From Hordeum vulgare subsp. vulgare (Eukaryota; Streptophyta; Magnoliopsida; Poales; Poaceae), in contig NC_058524.1 of the NCBI RefSeq assembly GCF_904849725.1, positions 512,352,263 through 512,416,262 of the forward strand: 64,000 nt of DNA, read 5' to 3'. A program made the translations under genes and the position numbers. Each line of letters starts with the position of its first letter. The first letter of the stretch is position 1. This document shows positions 35,401-46,511 of the stretch, one piece after another. The notes beneath the pieces were generated by a model. That model did no database searches and was not told the DNA's origin. It saw nothing but the letters and a program-made list of their open reading frames with translations.

Positions 35401-37318
35401 ACCATCGCCCCCACACATCACCGCTGCCACCACCTCCCACTGCTCGTCTCCGGGCCCCCCATTCTCTTATAGCCATTCATCCCACTCTATCTTTTCCCTC
35501 CCCTCCGTCTCCACCTCAACTGCCAAGCGATGGCACATCACCAGCTCCCGTACCCACCGACCAACTTGCTCACGGGATCAACCCTCTCCCCGACCCTCCC
35601 CTCACGTTCTCACCCAGATCAGATCAAGTAGCCGGAAACCAGATATGCTGTGATGCTTTCGAGGACCAAGCCATGGAGATCATCCACTAGGTCCCCTATT
35701 CTTACCCCCATGCCTCACTTCTCCCCCTTACCCCATTGTTTTGTTTTGATTCAATTTCGCAAGCATGATTCAATTTCGTCAACTTGGTGTTGTTGCTGCC
35801 TCAAAGGATTTGATTCAGTTTCGCAAACATGCATACGCATCTATCCTTAGGAGGGTTATACATGAAATTTTTATGTAGTAGATAATATGTTATTCTCACT
35901 TGTAGGCACTATAAGATGTCAGAATTTTGGACAACATGTAATTTATTTTTTCAAATTTGTTGCAATTTTATTATTTCTACTATAAATTCCTATCTAAAAA
36001 TATATAATGTTGTTGTAAAGATGCTATATGATACACATATAAGTTTCATGATATCTAATTTCAACTATCTACACATATAACTTTCATGTATATCTGAATT
36101 AATTAACACATCCTTATTGGTATATTTATGGCATCCTTTTGGATACCCTGTTCTTCCGAAATGGTATTTATATTCACTTGCCTATATAGATTTATAACAA
36201 TGGTACAAGACTATCAGGGTCGATTGCCTAGCGTGGTACTGCCTTCTGTAACTCGGGTTTGTTGTGTGTGTGTGCGCGCGCGCGCTAACAAGGTGGTAGT
36301 AGCTTCTATCAAGGGCTCCTTTGTAGCATCCAATGTGTTGTGTGTCCGTGCTTCCTCTGAATCTTTAACACTGAATTTTTTCATATCTTATACACTACAT
36401 GGTACACAAGTAGATACAAACCGCTACCCCGCGTTATGTGGTCTTCTGTCAAGATCTAATTCAATTTAATTTTGTAACAAGTTCTAATTGAGTTTAGAGT
36501 TTGTTCCCTTGGCCTTGGAGACATGATTTTTGTTATTGTATTAACATGTCGACATGTTGTGGTTAGACTTTATGTATTCCAGAAATAAGTTTAATCTAAA
36601 TCTAAGAAGAAAATTACAACATTACTTTGTGGATGTCCTACATTATGAATACAAAGGTTTAACCTATTAATTTGTGTATAAAGCACATGTATTAGTGAGT
36701 CAATTTAGAGTAGTACTACTCTTAGTTGTGCACCTACTAGTACTAGTTCTAAAGGCCAGATGTTAGCTCACTTTCTCTCAACCTGGAGGCAGATACCGAG
36801 CTAACACTTGCCAACTCACTACCACGCCACATTTTTCTTCAATTCTTTGCTCCATGCCTAGTTCACCCTCCTAAATAGTGCTCTTGACAAGTGATCCTAA
36901 ATATTTTTCTTGATCTTATTCTTCTCTTTTTATTTTGATCACTTAACACTCTAATTGTTTGATTACTATCTCTTGATTTTTGGTATGCGGGTTTAGGTAG
37001 TGCCGAAATAGTCATGCCGCCACGTGGCGTACTATAGAGCTTGAGAGGGCAGCCGTGGTAGAGCTGCTCCGTGATCAACCAATGGTTAGTTCTGTGCTAC
37101 TCCTCCTATGATTTATTTGTTATTTCCATTCCCTAACTCAATAGCTACTGAACTGCACCTATTTTGTTGATCTAGTTCACTGTTACGCATTTTTCACCTG
37201 GGTGGGATCTTCAACTAATTTGTTTGTGCCCCATGGATCTTAGTTGTTAAATTTGTCATATCATGCACTTGAAACAAAGTAATGTGATACATCCTAGCCA
37301 CTATCTCAGTATCTCTTA
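35401..37318 (+). other. Non-coding stretch with possible exons
   Basis: A C-rich leader-like part (to about 35690) gives way to AT-rich, intron-like DNA. A possible exon lies at about 36985-37080, after GCGGGTTTAG and before GTTAGTTC. A GTGTGTGTGCGCGCGC run is at about 36265-36285. No ORF with a recognisable domain was seen. It may be a captured gene fragment or a non-coding transcription unit. Confidence 0.35.
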
Positions 37319-37708
37319 GTCCCTATTTGGAACCACAATAGATTATCATAATCTAGATTATGAAGGTAGATTATATAATCTGGTTTAGCAAAATAATCGA
37401 GATGGACATGTTTGGAGGCCACATTATATAAACTGTAATCTAGGTTTTACATTGCATAATGACATGTCTGCCCTCTATTTTTTAAAAGAGGAGGGTGGCG
37501 GTGGTAGGAATGTAATTATTTCCAACTTTACAAGGGTAATGGGTCATTAGCAATCCATAATCTGATTTTAGCTGGTGTAGAGTAGATTATGCGTTTTTAA
37601 TAATCTGTCCATCTAGTTTTTATAATCTACACCATATTCTGTCTTGTTTGGAGACATAATAGATTATAAAAACTGGATTATATAATCTGGGTGGTTCCAA
37701 AGAGGGCC
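37319..37708. mobile_element. PIF/Harbinger-type MITE
   Basis: 390 bp with ends GTCCCTATTTGGAACCAC and the inverse GTGGTTCCAAAGAGGGCC, flanked by TTA at 37316-37318 and 37709-37711. Sub-ends are rich in ATAATCT/AGATTAT words. It has no coding capacity. Confidence 0.85.
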
Positions 37709-37971
37709 TTACTAGAACCATTTGCCACTTCTATAGATCTATTAGTGACCAATTACTCGTAGTTTGTGTTAATTATCTTGAAGTTAGTCCTTGTCACTTG
37801 TTTACTGTCATTCTTGTTTGTTAAGGAATTGTGTGGTACAGTGTATATGCTGACAGAATTTTCTTTGCATAATTTTTAGCTGATCCCTTATACAGAAAAT
37901 TTTGATCCAGAAAAACTAAGTACTTGTACACACGTGCACAACTTCCTCTGAAAAAAATTAAGTGCCTCATT

Positions 37972-38170
37972 CACTAGTAGAAAAAGGGCCTATAGCCCCG
38001 GTTCGGTTGGACCATTAGTCCCGGTTCATGAACCGGTACTAATCAACCGGGACTAATGCTAGACCCGGTTCGACCCTTAACCGGGGCTAATGACCTTCCA
38101 CGTGGCGGGGCTGGGAGCGGGGGGGGGGGGGAGGGGTATTAGTCCCGGTTCGTATTACGAACCGGGGCTA
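37972..38170. repeat. CACTA 3'-side terminal and subterminal repeats
   Basis: At least seven copies of CCGG(G/T)(A/G/T)CTAAT-type words on both strands, including a near-perfect inverted pair (TCCCGGTTCATGAACCGG). A G-run of more than ten bases lies at about 38118-38131. Confidence 0.85.
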
Positions 38171-38445
38171 TTTCTTCGCTATTTTTTTGAGCAATTTTTA
38201 GGGTTTTGCACTAAATAGGATGGGGCTATTTTACAACCCCCTATTTTCCCGTTTATTTGTTTTGGATGTTTTTCAATTCTTTTTTTGCACTAAATTGGAT
38301 GGTATGTACACAACAATAAAGGAACAACTATATTGCACATCATTGTCACGAATATATTACACCATCTCATCGGTCGTGCTTTGTCGAACATATTTACAAA
38401 ATGTAGATACGAGTTACATGCACATATATGCATCTTTTTTAGACT

Positions 38446-39435
38446 ATATCATTTCATATCATTTGCATCGATGAGCAATAGTATTCTCCCTTGACATCTA
38501 GGACCTCTGCATCTAAGAATCCGACAATTTCCTCTTGAATTGCTCGTACATGTTCCTGTGGTAGAAGACCGTCCTGCAACCGTTCGATCTAATTTAAAGA
38601 AGGGGTCGATATATATATATATATCAATGAAAACAAACACAACTCACGGTAATAAAATAAAGCTGTGAGTATTGTTTATCGTACTTCAATTTTTTTATGT
38701 CCCGGTTTTTGCCCGTCTGATGGGTCGTCTAGCAAATGAACTCGCAAACATAGTATCCACATAAATTGTTCCCGTGTTCCTGCCTCAAGCACTTTACGAG
38801 AACAGAGTTCAATCAAAAACATAATCAAGAATTGTAATGGTATTGAAACTAGAATAAAGAGATGCGCGGATCTAGCTAGTAGTTACTTACATCTATTTGT
38901 TTAAATTTAAGCTCTGACTTCCAATCACCCCGAGCCTTGGCGGTGAACCGTTTCCAAGCCCTGCCAAGAAAAGGAAATGAATAAAGGAGTTCTATATAAA
39001 TTCCTTGCTATCAGGAAATGAACTAGAAGTTGCTGATATAGTGCCATAATGATTGAAATTACCTGTGGAGTCATTCCTGCATGTTCGCCCATTCAGCGAG
39101 GGGTGTGCGGTTCGGGTCCATGACTATTACTTCTCCGTCGTCAGATACAGTGATTAACAACATAAAGTGGAACCTATGCACGCATAACGAGTCAATTATA
39201 CACTTATAATAACACCGAGTAAGCGAAAATAGAAAGTGTGTATAGTAACACTCACTTGAAGTTGTAAGGAAATAGTATTTCCCTTTTGGTACTGCAAAAT
39301 CTTAACCCTTGTACCAAGTTATTCTCTGTCTCGCGGGGATTCGTTGCGAGATTTGGTGATGATTGTAATATGGGTCAATGAAACCAATGTCATAGATTTG
39401 TGCTCTTTTGCATTCGAGAATCTTCATTCTGCAAA
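38446..39435 (-). pseudogene. CACTA-encoded Ulp1-like cysteine protease, decayed exons
   Basis: C-terminal exons of the second CACTA gene. In order on the minus strand: KMRILECKRAQIYDIGFIDP (about 39430-39370), LVQGLRFCSTKREILFPYNFK ending at a GTGAGT donor (about 39255), FHFMLLITVSDDGEVIVMDP (about 39175), AWKRFTAKARGDWKSELKF (about 38955), and the catalytic-cysteine block GNNLCGYYVCEFI (about 38735-38775). The tail DGLLPQEHVRAIQEEIVGF follows. The FH...DP and LCGYYVCEF blocks match the His/Asp/Cys core of C48 (Ulp1/SENP) proteases. A frameshift after IGFIDP, a stop in NMQE*LH and a stop after CEFIC show it is dead in this copy. Confidence 0.75.
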
Positions 39436-39510
39436 ATTAATATAGTGATGAGTAAGATTATACATGCAAGAATGAGCTGAGTAAGACTTAATGACATAAA
39501 TTAATAATAC

Positions 39511-41430
39511 TTACAAACAATAGGCAGTGATGATAGATTTGTCAAGGGCGTCTTGTTTGTATAACTGAAATAATTCGTCGAATTCAATCATTAGCACACC
39601 TCGTCCAGTCCCGAAATGCTCGTCTTCATATGCAACGTAGATCCAGTTTTGCTGTTCAGCACATGCTTGCATGTACCAGTCATGCAATCTTCGCATTTTG
39701 GTTGGTAGCTCGTTGACTAACTCAGGTTTGACCAGAGGGGACCCATACCGGTACACGTATGTTAGATCAGCGAATTCCTGCAAATGGTTTAAGTACTCAT
39801 CAATAGACATGCCTTGAGCCTTGACCGCTTCTCCTTTGGCCATACAACGGTTTAAGTACTCATCAATAGACGGTTGCGCTGGAGACTGGTGAGGTGGAGG
39901 CGAAGAAGGATTGCTGCTATGAGGAGTCGGTGGCCTTGGCGTCCAATTTGGAAGCAAAATGTCCTCCTTTGGCCATACAACGGTATGTTTCTTGACTTCT
40001 GCAAGTTGAGTCAAATCCCTATCTTCACCTGCAGGGTGGTCGAGCTTCGGTTCCTCATAATCTTTCATCACTTCACCCACCGCGACGACAACGTACCCTT
40101 CTAGAACCGGAGAGCAATGCAAAGTTGGATTATGTCCAATTGGTATGGCCATGCCGACCGCCACCGTCAACCTTAAGTTAGCAACTTTCACCTTTAGCTC
40201 ACAAGGTGTGCTCTCTGTGATATCATCCATTGGGTAGCGACGAGGAGGATCCATCGTTAGTGCATCATAACCATCATCGTGTAAGCGACACTGCTTTTTC
40301 GATTCGATGTAGCTTCTATCATGAGCCGCTGAGATTGGCTGCTACCTTGCTGTTTGTCGATTTGATCCTGCTGCAGCCACTTTACTACTTCTTCTAGATT
40401 ATGCAGCCGGTCTGCCTCAACCGCTTTATCACGTGCCTCCTTTTCCTTTCTCCTCTGATGGCTTCTATTGGGAAATCTCTTCCTTTCCTCGGAAAACGCA
40501 AGCATCCACGGCGGGGAGCCTGGTAAGCCTCGTGCTCGTCCTTTGTGTTCCTTATTCCCAAGGGCGCGTGTGAGCTCGTCGTTCTCTCTATCGGGAACGA
40601 ACCATCCCTCTTCAGCATCCTGTACTGCACGTCTAATGTCCTCGATGGGTAGGGGATTATCTTTGTGTATTTGGTTATATATTGCCTTCCCTTCTTCGTC
40701 TAACAAGCCCCCATGCCTGTAATACCAGTTTCTTCCCCGTTCGAGCCATCTTAAGGGCTCTGGAGTGATATTTTTTTCCAGAAATGATGCCTCATGTGCT
40801 TCCCACTTAGCCATCTTACCGCCGTAGCCACCAGGCCCCATAATATGGTGGTACTTCTTCTTACCTTCATTCATCCTATTTGTTGCAGACTTTTTCAAGG
40901 CGCCCTCCGATTTCTTGTACGCCACAAATTCGGCCCAGTAGTCTTTTATTTTCTCATAGTTGTGATCAAAATCTGGAGTCTTATCTTTCAATATAAAATC
41001 CTGGTGCAATCTTTTTTTCGAGCCCCTGAATAGATCGGCCATATTCTTAAGAGCCCACTCCTTGACTTTTTCTCTAGGGCCTCTTTTCGCCTCTTCATTT
41101 CCTCCTCATTTGGCTCAACCTCATCTGGATCCACCTGTAGCGTCGACAGGGTGAAATGAAGCATGACCTTTCTCCAAAGGTTTTCTTTGGCTGTTGTGCC
41201 GACATATGAGACTCCTTCCTCCCTTGTCTTAATCCATTCTCGAGTGGTGATAGGGATGTGGTCCCTAACACCAACTCTGCATGCCTTCACAAACTTTTGC
41301 TTTACATCTGTGGGAGCAATTGGTTGCCCCGCATTTGAGACTGTTTCGATCCTGTATCTCTCACCGTCATCCAGCTTCTTGGTTGGGCCTCGTTTCGTCA
41401 GTACTGAAGTTTTGCTCGATCCGGAGGGCT
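39511..41430 (-). pseudogene. CACTA second gene, En/Spm DNA-binding-type region
   Basis: Middle part of the gene that ends in the protease exons. From the right: RYRIETVSNAGQPIAPTDVK (about 41350), a block ending in frame 41290-40988 (VRDHIPITTREWIKTREEGV), then LFRGSKKRLHQDFILKDKTP (41030), YKKSEGALKKSATNRMNEGK and a HHIMGPGGYGGKMAKW motif typical of plant Ptta/En/Spm transposase-associated proteins. Next come a charged, Gln-rich segment and MDPPRRYPMDDITESTPCEL (from 40254). Frameshifts near 41075 and 40290 break one protein into three open pieces (41290-40988, 41042-40257, 40254-39511). The last piece contains a short internal duplication of SIDEYLN (about 39795 and 39865). It is presumed to bind DNA at the transposon ends by analogy with TNPA. 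Confidence 0.75.
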
Positions 41431-41472
41431 AAAAGAAAGAGCGTTAATATATGTATATAGACATCAGAGGAT

Positions 41473-41733
41473 TCATTTATTAATATATATATGCAACTCG
41501 CCGGATCGGTCGGCTTCTTCCTCATTGGAGCCGCCGATTCCTCCCTCGCCCGAGGCATGGGCGTCTACCTCACCAGAGCTTCTACCTCGTGTGTTGAGAG
41601 ACTCATCTCCCTCGCCGGACTTGTTCAGAAACTGATTGGTGACATCGACATCGTGAACTAAAATATCATTCCCGCGGATGACACCATGCATCACGTCTTT
41701 CTGATATTCGTCTGTGCCATGTATTGGATCCAT
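41473..41733 (-). pseudogene. CACTA second gene, acidic exon
   Basis: An open stretch MDPIHGTDEYQKDVMHGVIR followed by Gly/Ser/Glu-rich repeats (KSGEGDESL, GEVDAHASGEGGIGG), just upstream of the DNA-binding region and separated from it by an intron-like gap. It probably forms the N-terminal part of the same protein. No domain is recognised. Confidence 0.5.
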
Positions 41734-41924
41734 AGTATGTACAAATTAATTAAACATAAAAAGTAAATTAACTAACAACTAAAACTCTCGCTTATATACA
41801 TCGAATAATCCACTTAATTAATGCATCATCGAATAATCCAATTAATATTATCGAATATATAATCTGGAATACACAAATAATACATCTCTCGAATACAGTA
41901 ATACATCGAATAATATATAACTGA

Positions 41925-42346
41925 TCAACCAACAAAGAGCCGTCGCTGTACTGAGGCGCGGGCGGTGGACACCCAAAGAGCAGGGACCATCACCAGATCA
42001 TAGCTTGGGTGAGATCCCTGAAGAACCTGCCAGGTACTGGAGAACCTGGCATCCAACGCCTCCATGTAGCGACGGACGTGCTCGTCCTCCTCCCTGACAC
42101 GACGACGTACGTCCTCCTCGGGGGACGGCAACCTAGGAACCGAAAGTGGCCCTTGCGAACGCCACCAAAGAAGCTCGAGGTCGACGACGGGAGCCCGGTT
42201 CCTCACCAAGCTGCGCGCCCCGGAAGGTAACTCCTCCTAGTGCCAGCCCGGCGGAGCCCAGTCCCGCACATGTTGGCGCCTATTAAGCAGGTGGTCGCCA
42301 CCGAGTCGACGACGAGGATGCGGGCCGGGCATCGTATGTCCTACTA
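41925..42346 (-). pseudogene. CACTA second gene, 5' exon
   Basis: A frame reading RRRLGGDHLLNRRQHVRDW (about 42310), then an in-frame TAG, and VRNRAPVVDLELLWWRSQGP (from 42203) with a charged helix (REEDEHVRRYMEALDARF). It resembles 5' exons of hypothetical proteins I associate with Triticeae CACTA elements. Between it and the promoter-like block at 44628 lies the foldback array, apparently in an intron. Confidence 0.5.
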
Positions 42347-42370
42347 TTTAATAAACTTTTCTAAACTTGT

Positions 42371-42470
42371 ACTCCCTCCATTCCAAAATATAATACCTTT
42401 TAAAGATTTCATTAGAAAACTACATACGGAGAAAAAGGAGTGAATCTATACATTTAAAATATGTCTAACG
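42371..42470. repeat. Partial Stowaway-like sequence
   Basis: CTCCCTCCATTCCAAAATATAATACC followed by TACATACGGAG and AGGAGTGAATCTA resembles one half of a Stowaway MITE. The second terminus is missing. Confidence 0.45.
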
Positions 42471-42499
42471 GATTCTCTTAACCTTTAAGGGATTTAACA

Positions 42500-43775
42500 A
42501 AATGGCGACATTGTGGATGTGTAGAAAATGATCCATATTTTTCCTGATCTGATCTACCCTTCTATATGTCACATTGTCTATGTCAAAGAATTCAAGAAAA
42601 CCATGACTTCATCATTACCTAGTAGTAATAGGCGCATGATGCTATGAAGCTTTACAAAGTTGTTTTGTAACGGAATTCCGAATAGGATAATTAGCTTTTT
42701 GGTACGCAGTTCAAAAAGAGCCATCCGAATATCGCTATTTGGAAGGACTTTGCTCAACTTCGTACCAAAAAATAATTATTCTATTAGGAAATCCGTTCCA
42801 AAACAACTTTCGAGAGCTTGATAGTGCCATGCCTCTGTTACTACCAGGTAATGATGAAGCCATGGACCATGCATGACTTCATCATTACCTAGTATTAATA
42901 GGCGCATGATGCTCTGAAGCTTTACAAAGTTGTTTTGTAACAGAATCCCGAATAGTATAATTAGCTTTTCGGTACACAGTTCAAAAAGAACCATCCGAAT
43001 ATCGCTATTTGGAAGGACTTTGCTGAACTTCGTATCAAAAAGCGAATTATTCTATTAGGAACTCCATTCCAAAACAACTTTTGAGAGCTTGATAGTGCCA
43101 TGCGTCTGTTACTACCAGGTAATGATGAAGCCATGGACCATGACTTCATCATTACCTAGTAGTAAGAGGCGCATGATGCTATGAAGCTTTACAAAGTTGT
43201 TTTGTAAAGGAATCCTGAATAGGATAATTAGCTTTTTGGTACACAGTTCAAAAAGAGCCATCTAAATATCGCTATTCGAAAGGACTTTGCTGAACTTCAT
43301 ACCAAAAAGCAAATTATTCTATCAGGAACTCCGTTCCAAACAACTTTCGAGAGCTTGATAGCGCCATGCGTCTGTTACTACCAGGTAATGATGAAGCCAT
43401 GAATTTTTACAAGAAAACCATGACTTCATCATTACCTAGTAGTAATAGGCGCATGATGCTATTAAGCTTTACAAAGTTGTTTTGTAACGGAATCCCGAAT
43501 AGGATAATTAGCTTTCTGGTATGCAGTACAAAAAGAGCCATCCGAATATCGCTATTTAGAAGGACTTTCCATTCTATCCGGAACTCCGTTCCAAAACAAC
43601 TTTCGAGAGCTTGATGGCGCCATGCGTCTGTTACTACTAGGTAATGATGAAGCCATGGATTTCTTCAATACTTTGACAGACAACAACGTGACATATAGAA
43701 TCTATCTAGCTAGGTTACATAGATGAGACCAAAAAAATTGAATCAACTTGTGCACATACATAATGTGGCAGTCTT
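42500..43775. repeat. Foldback array: four tandem palindromes inside outer arms
   Basis: Four direct units at 42601-42865, 42872-43136, 43138-43401 and 43418-43658 (the last with a deletion). Each unit is itself an imperfect palindrome of about 265 bp, from CCATGACTTCATCATTACC to the inverse GGTAATGATGAAGCCATGG, centred near ATATCGCTATTTGG. Outside them, 42548-42600 (CTATATGTCACATTGTC...) pairs with 43659-43712 (...GTGACATATAG), and weaker pairing continues to about 42500 and 43775. It appears to be a foldback element whose core was amplified in tandem. It has no coding capacity. Confidence 0.9.
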
Positions 43776-43870
43776 GATAAATTCATTATTAACACTAGCT
43801 AACAATGTTGTTTTCTCTAGCTTAACCTACACTTCACTTAAACATGTACAATCTACAGTCTACAAATATT

Positions 43871-43972
43871 CTACAATTTACAAATAAGACTTAAATCACT
43901 ACAAATATCACTTAAGCATTTATATGCTTAAGTGATTTTCGTAGTGATTTAAGTGATATTTGTAGATTGTAG
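43871..43972. repeat. 49-bp-arm hairpin
   Basis: CTACAATTTACAAATAAGAC... (43871-43919) pairs with ...AAGTGATATTTGTAGATTGTAG (43924-43972) with few mismatches around a 4-base loop. The inner 20 bases (ATCACTTAAGCAT) are perfect. It lies in the same presumed intron as the foldback array. Confidence 0.9.
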
Positions 43973-44251
43973 ATTAATTTGTATATGCTTAAACATTAAC
44001 TGTGACCTAAACTAAAAGGCCCTAAACTAACTTACTTAAATTTACATAACCTAAACTAACAATAACCTATTAATTAACACTAACTACCTAACCCTAATTA
44101 CACAAATTTACATAACACAAAAATAACACAAATAACCTATTTAACACTAACCTACCTAACCCTAAATTCACCAAATATTCTAAAAATAACACTTAAGCAT
44201 ATATAATAGCAAAATTAAGTAATAATCTATAAAACACACTAATTAAGCATA

Positions 44252-44270
44252 TATATATATATATATACAC
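44252..44270. repeat. AT microsatellite
   Basis: A run of about nine AT dinucleotides followed by ACACAC, in the presumed first intron of the second CACTA gene. Confidence 0.85.
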
Positions 44271-44339
44271 ACATACGTACGTGCAAAATTACATGCATGT
44301 CGACGATCGATCGAGAGAGGAGAGGAGAGAGGCTCACCT

Positions 44340-44870
44340 GCGGCAGGGGGTGTTGGATCGAGGATGGCGGCAGGGCGACGACGACGGAGAGGAGTGGCGG
44401 GGAGACGGCGTGACATCGAGGATCGATGGCGCAGGGCGACGGTGACGGCGAGGAGGACGGCGGGGCGACATCGACGGCGAGGAGGACGAGAAGGCGATGA
44501 AGACGACGAGGAGGACGGCAGGGCGACGACGACGGCGACGACGTCGAGCAGTTCGTCCAAGCGAGAGGAGGAAGATAAAGATCGAGGCTCGAAACGACGA
44601 TTTGGGTTGGAAATTTCCAACTCCCGCTTATATAGGCGGAGCTTTAGTCCCGGTTCGGGGCTCGAACCGGGACTAAAGACACCCTTTAGTCCCGGGTGGA
44701 GCCACGACCCGGGACTAAAGACCCTTTTTCTGCAGGCGGAGAGGCGGGAAGCGAGGGCCTTTTGTCTCGGGTCGTGGCTCCACCCGGGACTAAAGGGGGT
44801 CTTTAGTCCCGGTTCGTGCCCCGACCCAGGACAAAAGGAATGTGCTGGCTCCGACGCAGCGCAATGCAAT
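44340..44870 (-). promoter_or_regulatory. Internal CACTA promoter with terminal-type repeats
   Basis: Read on the minus strand: a cluster of CTTTAGTCCCGGTTCG and CCGGGACTAAAG words (about 44640-44870), then TATATAA (44634-44628), then a C/T-rich leader with GTCGTCGCCG runs, ending at a CAG/GTGAGCC donor at about 44336. The motif words are those of the element ends, although this lies 7-17 kb from them. The same order (motif cluster, then TATATATA) occurs at the 5' end near 61340. Confidence 0.7.
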
Positions 44871-45335
44871 CTTTGGTCCCACCTCGCCGAACGAGGAGCG
44901 GTGGTAGTGCTTTATAAGCACTATCGCGCCAGCTTAGTTGAGATTCTCTCTATTGCAGGCCTATGGGCCTAACTCTCATCTTGTTGCGTGCTGGGCCTAT
45001 TGGGCCCGCGGGCCTGCATCCTCGCCCACCTGTCGTGTAGGGTTTCTAGTCGTATGCACGCCGTGATGGCCCAATAGGCGGCATTTTTTTACTTTAATAA
45101 TTTTTAGTCCTAGTTTATATTTTAATTCTTTGCTATTAAAGATTTTTTTCCCTTTTATTTTAGTTTTCTATTTATGATTTTAATAAAAAAACTTTATGAA
45201 GATTCTTTTGAGTAGATATTTTTTTGTTTCTTTTTAGTTAATGTTTTACTTGATTCTTTTTAACAAATAAAACACTTTGATAATTTTAGTTCATTATTTT
45301 TAGTTAATGTTTTAGTTGATTCTTTTTAGTTAATG

Positions 45336-46402
45336 TTTTTGTGTTCAAAATGCACCATTCAAAGGTACATCACTAAATTTCAACAATTTCTAACTTCATT
45401 TGATATTTTTCGTGCATTTACTTATTTGTTTTTAAGCTAATTGACCCTGAAACTGAAAAGCACTACAAATGAACTTTGAAAATGTTGAAATTTGGCATGG
45501 TATCATCATTTCACCCACATAACATGTGCTAAAAGGTTGAGAGGGTTATGACAAAAACCGGATGCACTTCGTGTACAAACGAACAATCTCTTTCGAAGTA
45601 TCAGGGTTTCGAACGAGAACTCATCTGTTACAAAGGGATTTACTTTGTTGACCTTATTTGAACTCCATACTTTTTGTGTGTTCAAAATGCACCATTCAAA
45701 GGCACATAACAAATTTTCAACAATTTATGACTTCATTTGATATTTTTCTGGCATTTACTTATTTGTTCTTGAGCTAATTGACCTTGAAATTGAAAAGCAC
45801 TACAAAAGAACTCTAAAAATGTTGAAAGTTGGCATGGTATCATCATTTCACCCACATAGCATGTGCTAAAAAGTTGAGAGGGTTACGACAAAAACTGGAT
45901 GCACTTCATGTACAAAATGGACAATCTCTTTCGAAGTATCAGGGTTTCGAACGAGAACTCATCTGTTACAAAGGGATTTCATTTTTTGGAACTTGTTTGA
46001 ACTCCATACTTTTTGCATGTTCAGAATGCACCATTCAAAGGCACATCACAAATTTTCAACAATTTCTGACTTCATTTGATATTTTTCGTGCATTTACTTA
46101 TTTGTTTTTGAGCTAATTGACCCTAAAATTTAAAAACGCTACAAATGAACTCTGAAAATGTTGAAAGTTGGCATGGTATCATCATTTCACCCACATAGCA
46201 TGTGCTAAAAAGTTGAGTGGGTTACGACAAAAACTGGATGCACTTCGTGTACAAAACGGACAATCTCTTTGGAAGTATGAGGGCTTCGAACGAGAACTCA
46301 GCTGTTACAAAGGGATTTCATTTTTTTGAACTTATTTGAACTCCATACTTTTTGTGTGTTCAAAATGCACCATTCAAAGGCACATCACAAATTTTCAACA
46401 AA
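45336..46402. repeat. Tandem array, about 337-bp unit, 3.2 copies
   Basis: Direct units begin with TTTTTGTGTGTTCAAAATGC at about 45336, 45671, 46010 and 46349 (the last partial). Landmarks include GGCATGGTATCATCATTTCAC and CGAACGAGAACTCATCTGTTAC. Divergence is a few percent. It lies between the 3' end of the transposase gene and the internal promoter. Frames through it are repeat translations. Confidence 0.9.
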
Positions 46403-46511
46403 TTCTTTTAAAGTATCATTAGTACACATCACATAAAGTTTAATACATTAGTACACATCACATAAAGTTTAATACATTACATAGATTTATATTTCGATCC
46501 CTTGCCTATGA

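Noticed and set aside
44243..44972. Frames of about 200 codons on both strands around 44.2-45.0 kb
   Set aside because: They span the promoter-like block and GAC/CGT-rich leader of the CACTA second gene; repetitive Arg/Asp-rich translations without domains.
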